64,000 nucleotides of DNA, from contig NC_081338.1 in the NCBI RefSeq assembly GCF_022539665.2, positions 6,126,446-6,190,445 on the forward strand. The letters run 5' to 3'. The stretch's first letter is position 1, and each line of letters begins with the position of its first letter. The position numbers and the translations under genes were made by a program. This stretch comes from Daphnia carinata (lineage: Eukaryota > Arthropoda > Branchiopoda > Diplostraca > Daphniidae). Below the pieces are notes generated by a model. The model ran no database searches. It was given only the letters and a program-made list of their open reading frames with translations, and was not told the DNA's origin. This document shows, piece after piece, positions 12,157 to 23,104 of the stretch.

Positions 12157-13224
12157 ATGTCGGATATTTCTTTTATTAGGGTGAAAGAGATGCGGCTTGG
12201 TTTGTTTCATGTGAGGTGGATTTTGAAGGATGTACTGAAGGCAGATTCCCACCAACAGAAATTGCAACTTCTTGGTTCAAAGTCAAGTTCTACATTCATC
12301 ATCCACCTAAACATTATCACAAAGGATGAAAACATCCACCTTGGAAATAAAAAACGCAAATTCTTGATCGGTGTTGAAGAGATATTGCCAAGGTACTCAG
12401 TGAATGTTATTACATCTAAAGAAGGGGCTGCTGGTATACATCAAGAAAACTTACCCAAATTAAACCACCAGTCGACTGACTCAGTAGTGAAACAGTTGAA
12501 TTCTTGGGATTCAAGGCCTGTCTATATGTGGATACATCCTCATACTGGATCAGCATATGCAAATGAAATACCACTGCAGAACTTAGCTGACAGGATGTGG
12601 AGCCGGATTGTTATGGGATCTCTACCAAACGCCATTACACTGTGGATAGACTTTGGAACAACTAGTTTGGGTGAGAAGAATGTCATTCATGGCCTGAAAA
12701 GATTGCTTTACAGCCAAAGTCAGTGTGATGTTCAGTTTGTTTGCAAAAATGGACAAGAAGTGGGTGCCCATACCCTGATTCTGTCAACTGGAAGTCCAGT
12801 TTTTGCTGCCATGTTCCATTCGAAACCCTTAATACCAGGGGTTAATAAAGTGAAAATTGATGATTGTGAAATGGATGTGTTCAAGCAACTTTTGGTTTAC
12901 TTGTACACTGGTAATGTTCCAAATCTTTCAGATGATAAAACAATCGTCATGTTTTTCAAACTGTCTGACAAATATGGCATCGAGACGCTCAAGAACCAAT
13001 GCGTTGAATTATTGGTAAAGCGGGTGACAATTAGCAACGCCATCAGTTTGCTGATTCTCTCCCGCCTACATGCAGTGCCGAAGCTATTGGAATCTGTGTT
13101 AGAGTTTGTGGCCGGTAATGGCTTCGAAGTTTGCTCACAGCAAAAATGGATGGACCTGATGAAGCATTATCCGGATTTGTGCCTTATGGCCACGAGACGC
13201 ATGACTGCTAAGAATGATAATTAA
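12157..13224 (+). CDS. Intronless BTB/POZ-domain protein, SPOP-like
   Basis: This is a single open exon of 355 residues from the ATG at 12157. The same frame is open for ten more codons upstream but has no ATG there. A BTB/POZ domain spans about residues 175-290, with the core CDVQFVCKNGQEVGAHTLIL, then SPVFAAMF and VFKQLLVYLYTGNV, which is the SPOP/TDPOZ pattern. BTB proteins of this kind usually dimerise and act as cullin-3 substrate adaptors. The N-terminal 170 residues do not look like an intact MATH domain, so substrate binding may differ from SPOP. A short BACK-like helical tail follows. The lack of introns among intron-rich neighbours suggests a retrocopy or an expanded family member. 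The start could be extended if a 5' exon exists. Confidence 0.8.
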   Translation: MSDISFIRVKEMRLGLFHVRWILKDVLKADSHQQKLQLLGSKSSSTFIIHLNIITKDENIHLGNKKRKFLIGVEEILPRYSVNVITSKEGAAGIHQENLPKLNHQSTDSVVKQLNSWDSRPVYMWIHPHTGSAYANEIPLQNLADRMWSRIVMGSLPNAITLWIDFGTTSLGEKNVIHGLKRLLYSQSQCDVQFVCKNGQEVGAHTLILSTGSPVFAAMFHSKPLIPGVNKVKIDDCEMDVFKQLLVYLYTGNVPNLSDDKTIVMFFKLSDKYGIETLKNQCVELLVKRVTISNAISLLILSRLHAVPKLLESVLEFVAGNGFEVCSQQKWMDLMKHYPDLCLMATRRMTAKNDN

Positions 13225-14451
13225 CTTAGCAAATTCTATATTTAAAGTAAGGTACTTGTCCTCGTTAAACTTTTAAAGTCATTTGCTCTTTCATAAGCTA
13301 TTAATCTTATTTAGGAAGTTCTCATGCAACCACTTTTTAATAGTTTGGCGGAACCAGTTTTCTATGCCGATTAATACAGAACTGCAGAAGTTCTGGATCA
13401 AGAAATGGAACCTAGTTATTGAAAAATGCAAATCGCAAATGCTACCCTATCATAATCTGCTACAGTGACATTTAAAATGCACGGGCATTGTTCTAAACTC
13501 AGATTCTTTCCGTGATTTGTGTTTTTAAAGTAAGTTTTGTCAATTTCTTCAAAGCCTTCACCGCCCTCCAAAATCGAAGGTAATTTATTTATTTAAAATT
13601 TTCTCTTAGAAAATTGCTTCTCTAACGGCTTTTTTTTTTAGTGTTGTAGCTTGCGTGTGAGGTGCACTTGCAGTCATCTTGGGCCTGTATTATACGAAAA
13701 CGGAGATAAAGGTTTGTAAAAAAATTCCTGTTGCCCGATACGTTATATTTTACTTTACCAAATGTATACATATGATCCTACGAATGGTTGCTGTCCTCCA
13801 TCTTGTCGAACACATATTATAATTGTTTTGATTCCTTAATGGATTTCCATTTGTTTTATTTGAAGGTTTATCTTCTATTTTATTTTACCATGTAACTTAA
13901 TGAAATACGTACTAGAAGAAATTGCTAGCCGAAAATGCCTTCAGGTTAATAATTTTCTTTTCGTCTTTTCTCTTAGGGTTTTATGGGGTGCCCTATCGTC
14001 ATGTCAGTCGACTGAATCGCCAAAACATTTAGCTATGATCATCGTATGACGCAGGTTTCCAAAACAAGCTAGCAACACTGGTTGCCACAACATTAGTCAT
14101 GGTTAATAATGTAACCCTTTTCATCTGAATCCTAATGATAGGATGAAACGATGGGAATTCGACATGGACAAGGTATCGCCATAGCGTGCAACACGCGCTT
14201 CCCTTAAAGGTTATCAAGCACGAATTTCACATCCATGAAATTCAAATGAAAAAAAAATTAGGAGCCAGATGACAGGATTCGGTTTTTGGTTGCTAAGTTG
14301 CAAACTCAACAACCAATTTTAAGTAAAAGCGATTGCCGTTCGAGCTGTTTCGCCATTGTATAAGAAGAGGATCATGCACATCCGTCCATATTGTAATCAA
14401 CCAACGGTGGCGTCTGGTTGACTTCAACGTTATCCAGTACGATTGATCAAA
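13225..14451. other. Region between the BTB gene and the ionotropic receptor
   Basis: No supported coding sequence is seen. Short open segments near 13318-13465 lack splice context. A TATA-like GTATAAGA at about 14356-14363, roughly 95 bp before the receptor ATG, is a possible promoter for the next gene. Confidence 0.35.
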
Positions 14452-16693
14452 ATGAAAGAAACCGGCTCACAACGAAGCAAGGCAGGAGTTACTATTTTTA
14501 CTCTGAGTTCCGTGCATCTACTATTGGCCGTTTTTACGATGATGCTTCTGATAACGAATGCCGACTTGTCAAAGAAAACACATTTGACTGGTCGTCACTT
14601 CAATTTTTTAATTTTTGATGTAAGTACTCTTTGTTCATGTAATTACCAGTGTAGATGCAATCTCGTTGGAGATAATCGTAACGTACTAAAAGTACTATTC
14701 TTTAGTGAAATAGTATGAAGCTTTTCAAGTATTTTATTCATTTGGATTTAGCAACCACCTTTCGATACTTTAAAGCGAGGACCGAATGGCACCTACACTT
14801 GGACTGGATCGGACCGTTATTTGGTCGAATGGCTATCAGCAAAATTAAACTTTACGTAGGTTGAACTTAATTTGTTTATTTAATGGATTCATCTTAATTT
14901 GTCTGTTTATTTGTTATCGTCAAAAACCACCCTTTCTATTCCACAGGTATTCTTTAGTACTAATTAATCAGACTATTGCGAATATGTACGGGACGCACGA
15001 GGGTTTGTTTTATCAACTCATAAATGAAGAGGTAGCGGGAAAGTGGTTTATGATTTTCAGTAAATAACTTATGTGTAACTTGTTTTTTTGTTCTTTAATT
15101 CTGTAAGGGTATCGATGGCGTTGCGTGCTCCTTCTACTTAACGATGGATCGTGTAACAAGGATGGACTATACTTTCCTGACATGGGGGGATGGATTTAGC
15201 CTTGTTGTGCCAAGACCAGGAGAAGAAAACAGATTATTTGCGTTCGTCGGTCCATTTCAACCAACGGTGATATTGAAAGCTATTTGTTCGTACTTTTTTC
15301 CAGTTCGTTACATTCTGAATTCATGTCTGTTTCAGGTTTGGTTGTTAATCTTTATTAGCGTTTTCGTCGTAGTCAGCGTGATGACGTTTTTTTCTTGGAT
15401 ATATCAACGGAATGTCAAGGACTCTTTGAGTTCATCTACCATTGATTCAGAATCGAACAGCCTACCCAAAGGAGTAAGCAATATTTCCAAGAAAAAAAGT
15501 GTTTTTACTTCATTTGGATTTCATATGATCTATGTGGTGAATATCTTGACGAATCAAGGTGATAATCATGTTTTTTGCGCTAAAGTACTTTTTGTTTATT
15601 GTAACTAAATGCCACTTAATGTTTGCTTTTCGAATTAACAATAGGGGGGAGTGAAGCTTTCCGTTATTTGTCGTTTCGAATTATGACGGGAATTTGGGTT
15701 CTTTGCGCAACGGTGCTAGTTAATTCTTATACTGGAATTGTCATTTCATCGCTTACAAAGCCACGTATGAAACCCACCATCAACTCGTTCGAGGATTTGG
15801 CAGCAAGTAAAGAAATTTTAATAGTTCTTAGGCACGACACGGTTATGGGAGAACAGATATTGGTAAAATCTTTTTTAAATTGTTACTATTATTATTATAA
15901 TACTTGAGCGTGCATGGATTGACATGCATAGGTAATATGTCTGCTAAATGACAACTGAGTGTTGAACAGAATTTACGGCCAAGTGTTTTCTTTGATTGTT
16001 AACAGAAAGCGACCTCTGGTGTTTATAAGATTCTTGGAGATCAAGCCCGTAGCAATCCTGATCACATTGTTGGCGATCCATTTAAGTTAAACGCATTGTT
16101 GGAAACCGGTCGATATGCTTATCCGTTTGTAAGAAAACCTAATTAACCACTTTCATTGGTACGAGTGTTGACATTTTCTTTCCCACTAGCTTTCAACATT
16201 TGGCTATTCGTTTGTCGGTTCACAATATAAAAAAGAAAAAAAATGCCGATTCAAGACATCGAGAACTCTTTCCGCATCAACTGGTTATTATTCATTCCTC
16301 TTCAAGAAGGGAAGTTCTCACACATCGGTGATGAGCAGAGCGTATGTAATTCCTAAAATAACAAGCCAAAGTGTTAAATGGTGATTTTAAATAAGCCTTT
16401 TTGTATTTTTCTCATTTCTTTTCCAATTGGCTTATCACCAACAAAATGTAAGTAGTTTAATGGACTTGTTTGAGTTTGGCCTTCTTCGTCACTGGGTGTA
16501 CAACCTACCTACAATACCGAGGGCGGAGAAGTGTTTCGCAGACTCTAAAAGCGAAGTCGCTCGCGAAGTTCCGATCCAACTCAGTGACCTAACAAGCGCA
16601 TTTTTAATTCTAGGCATTGGTACTGGACTTGGATTCTTGACGTTTTTGGTTGAACAGATTTATTCCAACTATAAAAAGCACAGACATCGTTAG
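14452..16693 (+). CDS. Divergent ionotropic receptor (iGluR-like ligand-gated channel)
   Basis: I read nine coding exons: 14452-14619, 14752-14855, 14947-15031, 15108-15266, 15336-15558, 15645-15862, 16006-16128, 16190-16341 and 16453-16693. Phases are continuous and give 490 residues. The layout is that of arthropod IRs without a large amino-terminal domain: a signal or anchor helix (about residues 20-37), an S1 ligand-binding half, TM1 (VWLLIFISVFVVVSVMTFF), a pore region, TM2/3 (WVLCATVLVNSYTGIVISSL, an SYT-type motif), S2 with FGLLRHWV, and a last helix (AFLILGIGTGLGFLTFLV). Such receptors mediate chemosensing. The exon 9 acceptor was placed at 16451-16452 because it alone restores the conserved S2 frame. 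Intron 4 is 69 bp, a multiple of three, and has no stop. The ligand is unknown. Confidence 0.86.
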
Positions 16694-17332
16694 TTGGCGT
16701 TAATTAAAAAAAAACAAAAAAACTTCAGTTTGATGGTAAGCTTGCTTAGTGGATAATCCATTAGTAACTTTTTTTACATTTTGAAAGTAAGCTTGAATGT
16801 AGGCGAGAAATTGCGTTAGATCGTAATGAAGCTTAGTTTCGTTTCTCTAAAATTTCGCTACCTGCTGCAACGAAGTTATAATGAATATGTAGAAATTTGT
16901 TGTTTTTCTTTATTTTTCAGCATCTGTGTTGAAATTCCCCTATTTGCAGTCATCGTCAATAATAAACGTATAGTCAATCTTAACTAATAGACTAACAACT
17001 ATTTTCGTGGTGTTTTTATTTAATACCAAGGTGTTAACGGGTTTGTTCCTGTTTAACATCTAAAATTTCATCAAATTATTTCAGGTGTTTCAAGTGCTGA
17101 CTGTAATAGCGGAAAAGATGCACTAAAACATAACCCAAACATTTTTACGTCAAATTGTATGTTAGCACCAAATACTGGTATTTAACAGTATCAAGCGTCG
17201 ATTAAAAAATGAGTAGCAACGTTGTATCAGGAATTTCTACCGCAGACGGTCCCTCAAACACTATAGCCACCTATTGGTACGATATTAGATTTTCTACATT
17301 GGGTTTCAGCGACCGTCCGAGGCTAGAGTAAG
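16694..17332. other. Receptor 3' region
   Basis: AT-rich sequence with AATAAA near 16961, consistent with receptor 3' UTR and spacer. No gene is seen. Confidence 0.45.
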
Positions 17333-17700
17333 GTCTGTAGCAACTTTCACTTCTAATAATTCAAATGCCATAAGGTTCACGTGTAAAAGATATCAATTTT
17401 CGTAATCCTTGCTTAATTTAGTTAAAAATACATTATTCCGATTCGAAATTCAACGCTGATCACGAATGTCGGCTTTGTTTTGACACTGGGCTTAACAAAA
17501 TGGAGAAAAACGAAGAAAATGACCGTGGGAAAATTGCCTCAAAAACAGTCAAAACCAAGCCGATATTCGTGAGCAGCATTCAATTTCGAATCGGAATAAT
17601 GTATTTTTAACTACATTAGGCAAGGATTACGAAAATTGATATCTTTTACACGTGACCCTTATGCTATTTGAATTATAAGTGAAAGTTGCAATAGAGCCCG
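17333..17700. mobile_element. Long palindromic MITE-like element
   Basis: The left arm (about 17345-17510) is repeated in inverted orientation at about 17535-17695. The outer sequences GCAACTTTCAC and GTGAAAGTTGC match, as do ACACGTGTAAAAGATATC-type blocks and the inner blocks around GATCACGAATGTCGGC and GCCGATATTCGTGAGC. Arms are about 160 bp with scattered mismatches around a loop of roughly 30 bp. This is the structure of a foldback or MITE element. No clear target-site duplication was found. Confidence 0.75.
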
Positions 17701-18409
17701 ACTGCTTTGTCAAGTTTGTTTGTTTTCTCGACACCTAGATGGCGAAACGTGATCAAAATTTTGTGATTATTTCCTTGGCTTGGAATTCGACGAAATCTTT
17801 GACACTAGATGGCAGTATGAAATTACCGAAATAAATAGTGAGTTAAGTCCTTGTCGTTCAGTTGAGTCTAGAACGCCATTTTTTTTGCCCTTGTTTTAAG
17901 GATATTTTTTAGGAATGTCTCTGTTATTATTAGATTGGCATGAATGCATTCATGTAATCATTCAATGAATTATGTTTATGACTCATTCTGGATTGCTATA
18001 GATTGCATCAAACTTACCCATTTGGCAACCCAAGTGTGCATATGTTTTTCTTTGACAATTATTTTATTTTGCTAGTATGTTTGGTAAACTGCAGTTATGC
18101 CCAATATTTTTGTCTTTGCATTTTAGGTCTACTCTTAGGTGATCTATACCTGATCCTATGTTTTAAAGTGATCTGCTTTCACAGCTACATTTCTGTGTTC
18201 TTTTCCGTTGGTCTATGGTTCTGAATTGAAGCAGGTATATCTATTATGCTATGTACCTAAGTACTATAGGGAAGGGAATAACTGAAGTTGATTGAGATCT
18301 ATTCTGATTCTCCTGATATCCATCTCAACAGGTTTTTATTTGCCTTCCAACATCCATTTCATAGTGGGATGTGTGGCTTTGATTAATATTGCCATAAAGA
18401 CTGCCGAAA
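17701..18409. other. Spacer with two CTAGATGGC motifs
   Basis: No coding sequence is supported. Two copies of a CTAGATGGC-containing motif lie at about 17732-17745 and 17803-17815, in the same orientation 71 bp apart (see findings). Confidence 0.4.
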
Positions 18410-19125
18410 ATGGGTGTGGTACGGAAACCCAGAAATGGAAATGGCAGTAACATTAAACATGGATTAGGTACTTCTCTGTTTTTTGTCTATCGAAAAAGTA
18501 TTTTTAATGCCATTATTCTGCATTCACAGAATTTTAACGGTGGATCAAGTCAAGTCTGGAAGTGTTACAGGATGGAAGAGTTGGCCTACAGTTGAAAAAA
18601 CATTGAGAGTGCACTACCGTTAAGGTATGAGGTAAAGTAATAGAGTAATGCAAATTGTCTAATGATAAATATCAGCTTGTGTTAATGAATCCGGTATAAC
18701 AGCAATCCTTTATAGTTCTGTCACAGCTAGAAGCCTCAAATAATTCTGCTTCTCTGGCTAAAGAACAACTTGTCCTTTACATTCAGAGTCTTGGTGAAAC
18801 TGGGTACTTAAATGGCCCTAAAGATATTTCACTTCGCTGGCGTTGCAGCGATGAACATCATACATGGACGCTTTAGGTATGAAAGGAATTTTCTTCGAAT
18901 AATTTTGAATTTATGTCGAAGCATTTCTCCTCCTTTTTGCCAACCATGTCTAATCTACAAAAAAAATTATCCAATAGGAAAGGATTTTCATCATACTGGG
19001 AACACAACTATCAACAATGCAACATTCTGCGGGTGCTAGTTTATCATTCAAGAGCCTTATACGATGATGTTCATCTGCAATTTGTATGTCCTTTCCCAAG
19101 CTTCTGCCAGAAGTTGAATCTATGA
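18410..19125 (+). pseudogene. Row of exon-like open segments, probably a decayed gene
   Basis: Several short open segments have splice-like borders. 18410-18467 starts with ATG and ends at a GTACTT donor. 18532-18600 follows a CACAG acceptor. 18730-18873 follows CACAG and encodes about 48 residues, including GYLNGPKDISLRWRCSDEHH, but ends in TAG directly before a GTATGA donor. A further open stretch is 18913-19125. The phases of the first segments do not join, and the third carries a stop at its donor. This suggests a decayed gene or an unresolved model. The family is not recognised. Confidence 0.3.
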
Positions 19126-19359
19126 GTCATGTAAGTACATGAGCAACAATTGAGATGTTTAATGGTGTTGTTTTTCTTTTCTCAGTGTAGGTTAATAGTA
19201 ACATTGGATCTGAAAAGATTCTTGGTTGGGGCAAGACACTGAATAAATTGTAATGATTGGATGGATGACATGACATTTCTATACTTCATTCGGATTCCCG
19301 AGACGGTATTTTATATTTAAAAAATTGAAGTGCATATCTGGGCTCCCTTCCTTTCCGTA

Positions 19360-19700
19360 GCCCCGTTTCCCCTTGACTCGTAATAAGCCCGTAGGGGGTC
19401 ATGCCCCTACTGTACGGTATATTTAAAAATAACATATACCGAGGTTTGGAGGGCTCTGGCCGGAAAGGGGACGTGGGGGTCCGCTTAGTCCGATGATGTG
19501 TTCACGGAGGGCGACGTGGCTACCCACAAATCCGAACTAAAGGTTAATCGCTCCTGTAAAAATGTTCCAAATCTTCAGCTCTTCTTCCGGCTTCTCTTAG
19601 CCAATCACCGGGTAATCTCCCCGGTGGGTCAACAAGGCAGTGTCTCCCCCTGCCTGGGTTGACGGCAACTTTTGAAAGGGCTATTGTGCCTTTTTAAAGT
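19360..19700. repeat. GC-rich structured segment, possibly a retroelement end
   Basis: This is markedly more GC-rich than its surroundings. It contains an inverted repeat around 19420-19443 (GGTATA/TATACC) and a strong hairpin at about 19627-19667 (GTCAAC and GGCAG paired with CTGCC and GTTGAC). It has no open frame of note. Structured GC-rich tails of this kind occur at 3' ends of non-LTR retrotransposons; that reading is an inference. Confidence 0.3.
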
Positions 19701-19904
19701 TGCAAAAATAATTCTAATGTGCAGAGCATTGTTAATAAAATGTTTTTTATAAAATATTTTTTGCAAAACTTGTTTCTTTATTGTCACGCTTTGTTTACAC
19801 ATTACATTTATTAAATTTTTTTATATTCAGCTTGCTCAATTCACCTTTGTTGTTTTAGCCACCTTGATGGTTTCCATTGGATTATAGTACACTTGCATTA
19901 CTAT

Positions 19905-20130
19905 ACTGGGATTCGAACCTCAGACATCTGACATCATAGACCAGCGCTCTACCACAGAGCCATTAGGTACTGTACATGTTATAATTCACATATGAAAGCA
20001 TATGTACGTATGCAGTTTAAACAAGGTCTTTTAGGAAGAAATTATTAAGTTACTAACGTTGTAGTTGGATTAACTGTAAAGCATTGGACTGGTGTGCCGA
20101 TGGTCTAGGGTTCGATTCCCAAAACAGTTC
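19905..20130. repeat. Two degenerate tRNA-like segments
   Basis: On the minus strand, about 19968-19905 has a D-arm-like GCTC/GAGC pairing, a seven-base anticodon-like loop and a B box (GGTTCGAATCC). The acceptor and T stems pair poorly, and the loop would give the odd anticodon ATG. On the plus strand, about 20067-20130 ends in a B box (GGTTCGATTCC) with a six-pair acceptor-like stem (AACTGT/ACAGTT) but no good anticodon arm. Both look like tRNA pseudogenes or SINE heads rather than working tRNAs. Confidence 0.4.
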
Positions 20131-20267
20131 ATGGATATAGTGATTAAAATACAAAAAAAATTCATGTGAAAATAAAGCATTTTATTGTCCCTCCATCCAC
20201 CCTCAAATCCACCACTAATATTTACATTTTAAAATACAATACAAGACATACATACATACATAACTAA

Positions 20268-20560
20268 CTAACAGGTTGGCTGCCACGCCACTAAATCTAC
20301 ATTAGCTACGTCGCTATCGGAAGGATAGCGACCAAGGGGGACTTGCCCGCTTGACAAGTCCGGGCTGACATGATGATGGAGACCGTTGTGGGAACGCACA
20401 CCCCAGGTCTCCACCACACATCGGGAAAAGGGAGTCCCTATGGTGCGTTGCCTAACAAGCCTTACGGCCAATCTTGGGCAGTGGCAACTGCTCCACCTCA
20501 TGGCAGATAGGCCATGAGGCAGAACAGCGCGGCCCGTCCCTATAAAGCTAAAAAAAAAAA
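20268..20560. repeat. GC-rich structured segment
   Basis: This GC-rich block contains several short self-complementary pieces, for example around GGTGGAGACC and ATGGCAGATAGGCCAT. An open minus-strand frame covers it, but its composition is not protein-like. It is probably part of a repeat or retroelement end. Confidence 0.3.
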
Positions 20561-20642
20561 GCGGAGCAAAGTGGCGTGGCAACCAACGTGTTAATTAGCA
20601 CTACAAGTAAACACTACAAAATACAAAGATACCATAAAGAAC

Positions 20643-20836
20643 AGACGATGACGTGGCGACCACGAGGTGACGGGCGAGGCGATGATGGCGCGACGGGCGA
20701 AGAGAAGACGTGGCGACGGGCGAGGCGAAGACGGGGCGACGGGTGAGGCGAAGACGGGGCGACGGGCGAGGCTAAGACGGGGTGACGGGCGAGGCGACGG
20801 ACGAGGCGAAGACGGAGTGACGGGCAAAGCGTAGAC
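20643..20836. repeat. GC-rich minisatellite
   Basis: Tandem, imperfect repeats of about 23 bp with the core GACGGGCGAGGCGAAGAC occur roughly seven to eight times. Both minus-strand frames stay open and encode Ser/Pro/Arg repeats, which is an effect of the repeat period and not evidence for a protein. Confidence 0.8.
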
Positions 20837-22021
20837 GTATGTTGACTTGCAAAGTAGAAGGGATGCTGCAAAAATATTGTTTGTTAATCGTTGACAACAT
20901 TATATAGAGGAACAGACTGCTTCTACCAGATTGAGACTGATGAGATGATGAGTGGGCAAAGGGTCTAAGAATGACGTGAGGTATCCAATCCATTGATTTT
21001 TCATTGTTGGTAATTATTATTTGCAGACAGCATCCTTTTGAGTTTTAGACCCACGAGCTAGAAATAAAAGCATAACCATGCCAATGTGATACCGACTGAC
21101 AAAATTTAAGTAGAATACCATACTCCACAACACAAAATCCTGCCACTTAATGGGCTACGTAGAAATTATTTGAAACACCACATATAGTGCACTTCTCACA
21201 TATAACTAAATGATGTGATGAATGAAGAAAGAGTAACAGTATGATGTCATTGGCATGATGGTATTCCAACTCACATGGTTTGTGTCATTTCTAATTTTTC
21301 TTTGTGGTAGGTATCCTTTGCTATTAACGTTTCACCAACTACATCTGAAAAACAGAATCATGGCTATTGGATTCTGAATGCTAATTCATTTTTAATACCT
21401 CTCAACGCAATGCAACTGAATAGCATGATAGGATGTAAAAATAGAAGGTTGCAAATAGCTTTTGGATTTCGTAGCTGGCCAAGCTGATTGCAAGTTTACT
21501 TGTTGCACAAAAATAATCCACTTGATGTTTGTCACTTCAAAAACACAGAAAATAATAAAAAACTTCCAATACTTAATGTCAACATCATTAAATTTGATCA
21601 AACTTATCAATGGGAAATTACATTGTTAAGAATTTTCGGACATGGGTTTTACTTCTAACAGGTAGTTTTTTCACAAAACAGAGGCAACAGTAGCGCCATC
21701 TGTTGTCCTAATTAAACAACGCGGGTTGTATAAGAATTGTTTATTTCCAGATAACGTCAAGATACACATGTCACCAGAAATCTTTTGAGAACCATCTAAA
21801 ACAGTTTTAAAAAACGAAGTAAACAGTTTATGCACATATAACACTAAGGCACATACGTTACTGTTTGTTAACGCCTTTTTTATTACTGCAATGGTCTCAC
21901 CAGTTTCTGCCAGTGTTGATTAGTCCGGTCCATTCTCTACTTCCGCTACTGTCTCACCCTTTCATCTGTTAACAGATTTAGTTAAAAACAAAATGTGATA
22001 AGACATAAATTAATGCAAAAC
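20837..22021. other. Spacer without recognised features
   Basis: AT-rich sequence with no frame that has splice or homology support. A GCGCCATCTG motif lies at 21693-21702. Confidence 0.4.
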
Positions 22022-22874
22022 ATGCCTTGCGTGAAAAGTGAAGCAGCATCGTTACTGGCACTGCTCGCGTGGTTTACCTTGACATGTCACATATGCTGCG
22101 GTTACCCGTTAGCTAACAAGAAATTCAGTTACAAAAATGTGTGGTATTTAGTGGTAGACTCATTTAATTTTTGCTTTCTTACTTTTCTGCCTGTCTCGTT
22201 ATTTTGCTTTCTTTCCTGTGTCTTCCAGTTTTTCTGTTAGTATTTGAAAGTGGAGCTAGTAACTGTTTGCCTGCATTTATGTTGAACAGATTTGTTATTA
22301 GAACATCAAAGCAATAAAGATATATACTTAATGGAGAGATAAACTTTTCGATGAAGCGGAATTCATTTTCGGTAGTTTCTTTACATTACGTACCAAATGC
22401 TACGATGATGTAAAAGACAGCCGACAAGAAATCACAAACGCCGTGTACCATCTTTCCGCGTGCGGCGTAAAAAGAGTGCTGAAACAACACCGGCAAGCCT
22501 TGAGCAATTCGAACAACTCGTATCCGTCAACGGTCCGATGCTCGTACGCAAATTCGAAGACTGCCTCGTGTTAGACAACATTTTTCTGCAATCGGACATT
22601 GCATCCGTTAATGATCGAAGCCACTTGAATCACAGTCGATTTAATTTGACAAGGTAACATATCCAACTTCCTAATGTCGTTATAAAAAAAAGCAGAAAAT
22701 GGGTATATGCCAATACTATCAGTTGAGAGCAAATCATTACTTGAGTTTAAAGATCCTTCGCGACACGCTTCAGAAGTTGACGGAACAATCAGATATCACC
22801 CTGATCCATTTGAGTGCGCCGATTTGTCTACCCCAAAAACAGAACCAAAATACAATTGTTTGTTGAGCTTTTGA
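22022..22874 (+). CDS. Candidate small secreted protein with basic processing sites
   Basis: I join three exons: 22022-22138, 22421-22653 and 22730-22874, giving 164 residues. Exon 1 encodes a clear signal peptide (hydrophobic ASLLALLAWFTLTCHICCG, then a small residue). Exon 2 carries two basic clusters, HKRR and RVRRKK, that look like proprotein convertase sites, followed by an open segment. Exon 3 ends at TGA. Phases are 0 and 2. The exon 3 acceptor (GAGAG) is weak and was chosen because it continues the open frame. Three cysteines remain after the basic sites. The plan suggests a secreted prohormone or growth factor, but I recognise no family. The model could be wrong in exon 3. Confidence 0.35.
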
Positions 22875-22920
22875 TTAAAAAGATAGACACTCATGCACCT
22901 TTCGATATTTCTGTAGTCAT

Positions 22921-23104
22921 TCAAACATGACCGATAAGATCGGGCCCTGCGAGTTTGGGCAACGGATAAACGGAAACGCCGATTACTTTGAGCTCAAGGA
23001 CACTGTGCTGGTTTAGCAAAATGATGATCTCGTCCGCATAGCTGACAATCAGATGCAGTCGACGATTAACGTGGCCCTTTGCCAACATCCTTGAGACCAA
23101 ACCA
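22921..23104 (-). other. Open minus-strand segment next to the zinc-transporter remnant
   Basis: A frame open over about 60 codons ends at a stop at 22921. It overlaps the end of the zinc-transporter remnant in another frame and matches no family I know. It may be chance or a second decayed fragment. Confidence 0.15.

Noticed and set aside
16427-16452. Start of receptor exon 9 at the upstream open frame
   Set aside because: There is no AG acceptor before it in a usable phase; the AG at 16451-16452 gives a phase-correct join and the expected S2 sequence.
19905-19968. tRNA gene on the minus strand
   Set aside because: The B box and D arm are present, but the acceptor and T stems mispair and the anticodon would be an unlikely ATG.
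20591-20871. Two overlapping Ser/Pro/Arg-rich minus-strand frames
   Set aside because: They are translations of the 23-bp minisatellite; both frames are equally repetitive and have no start or splice support.
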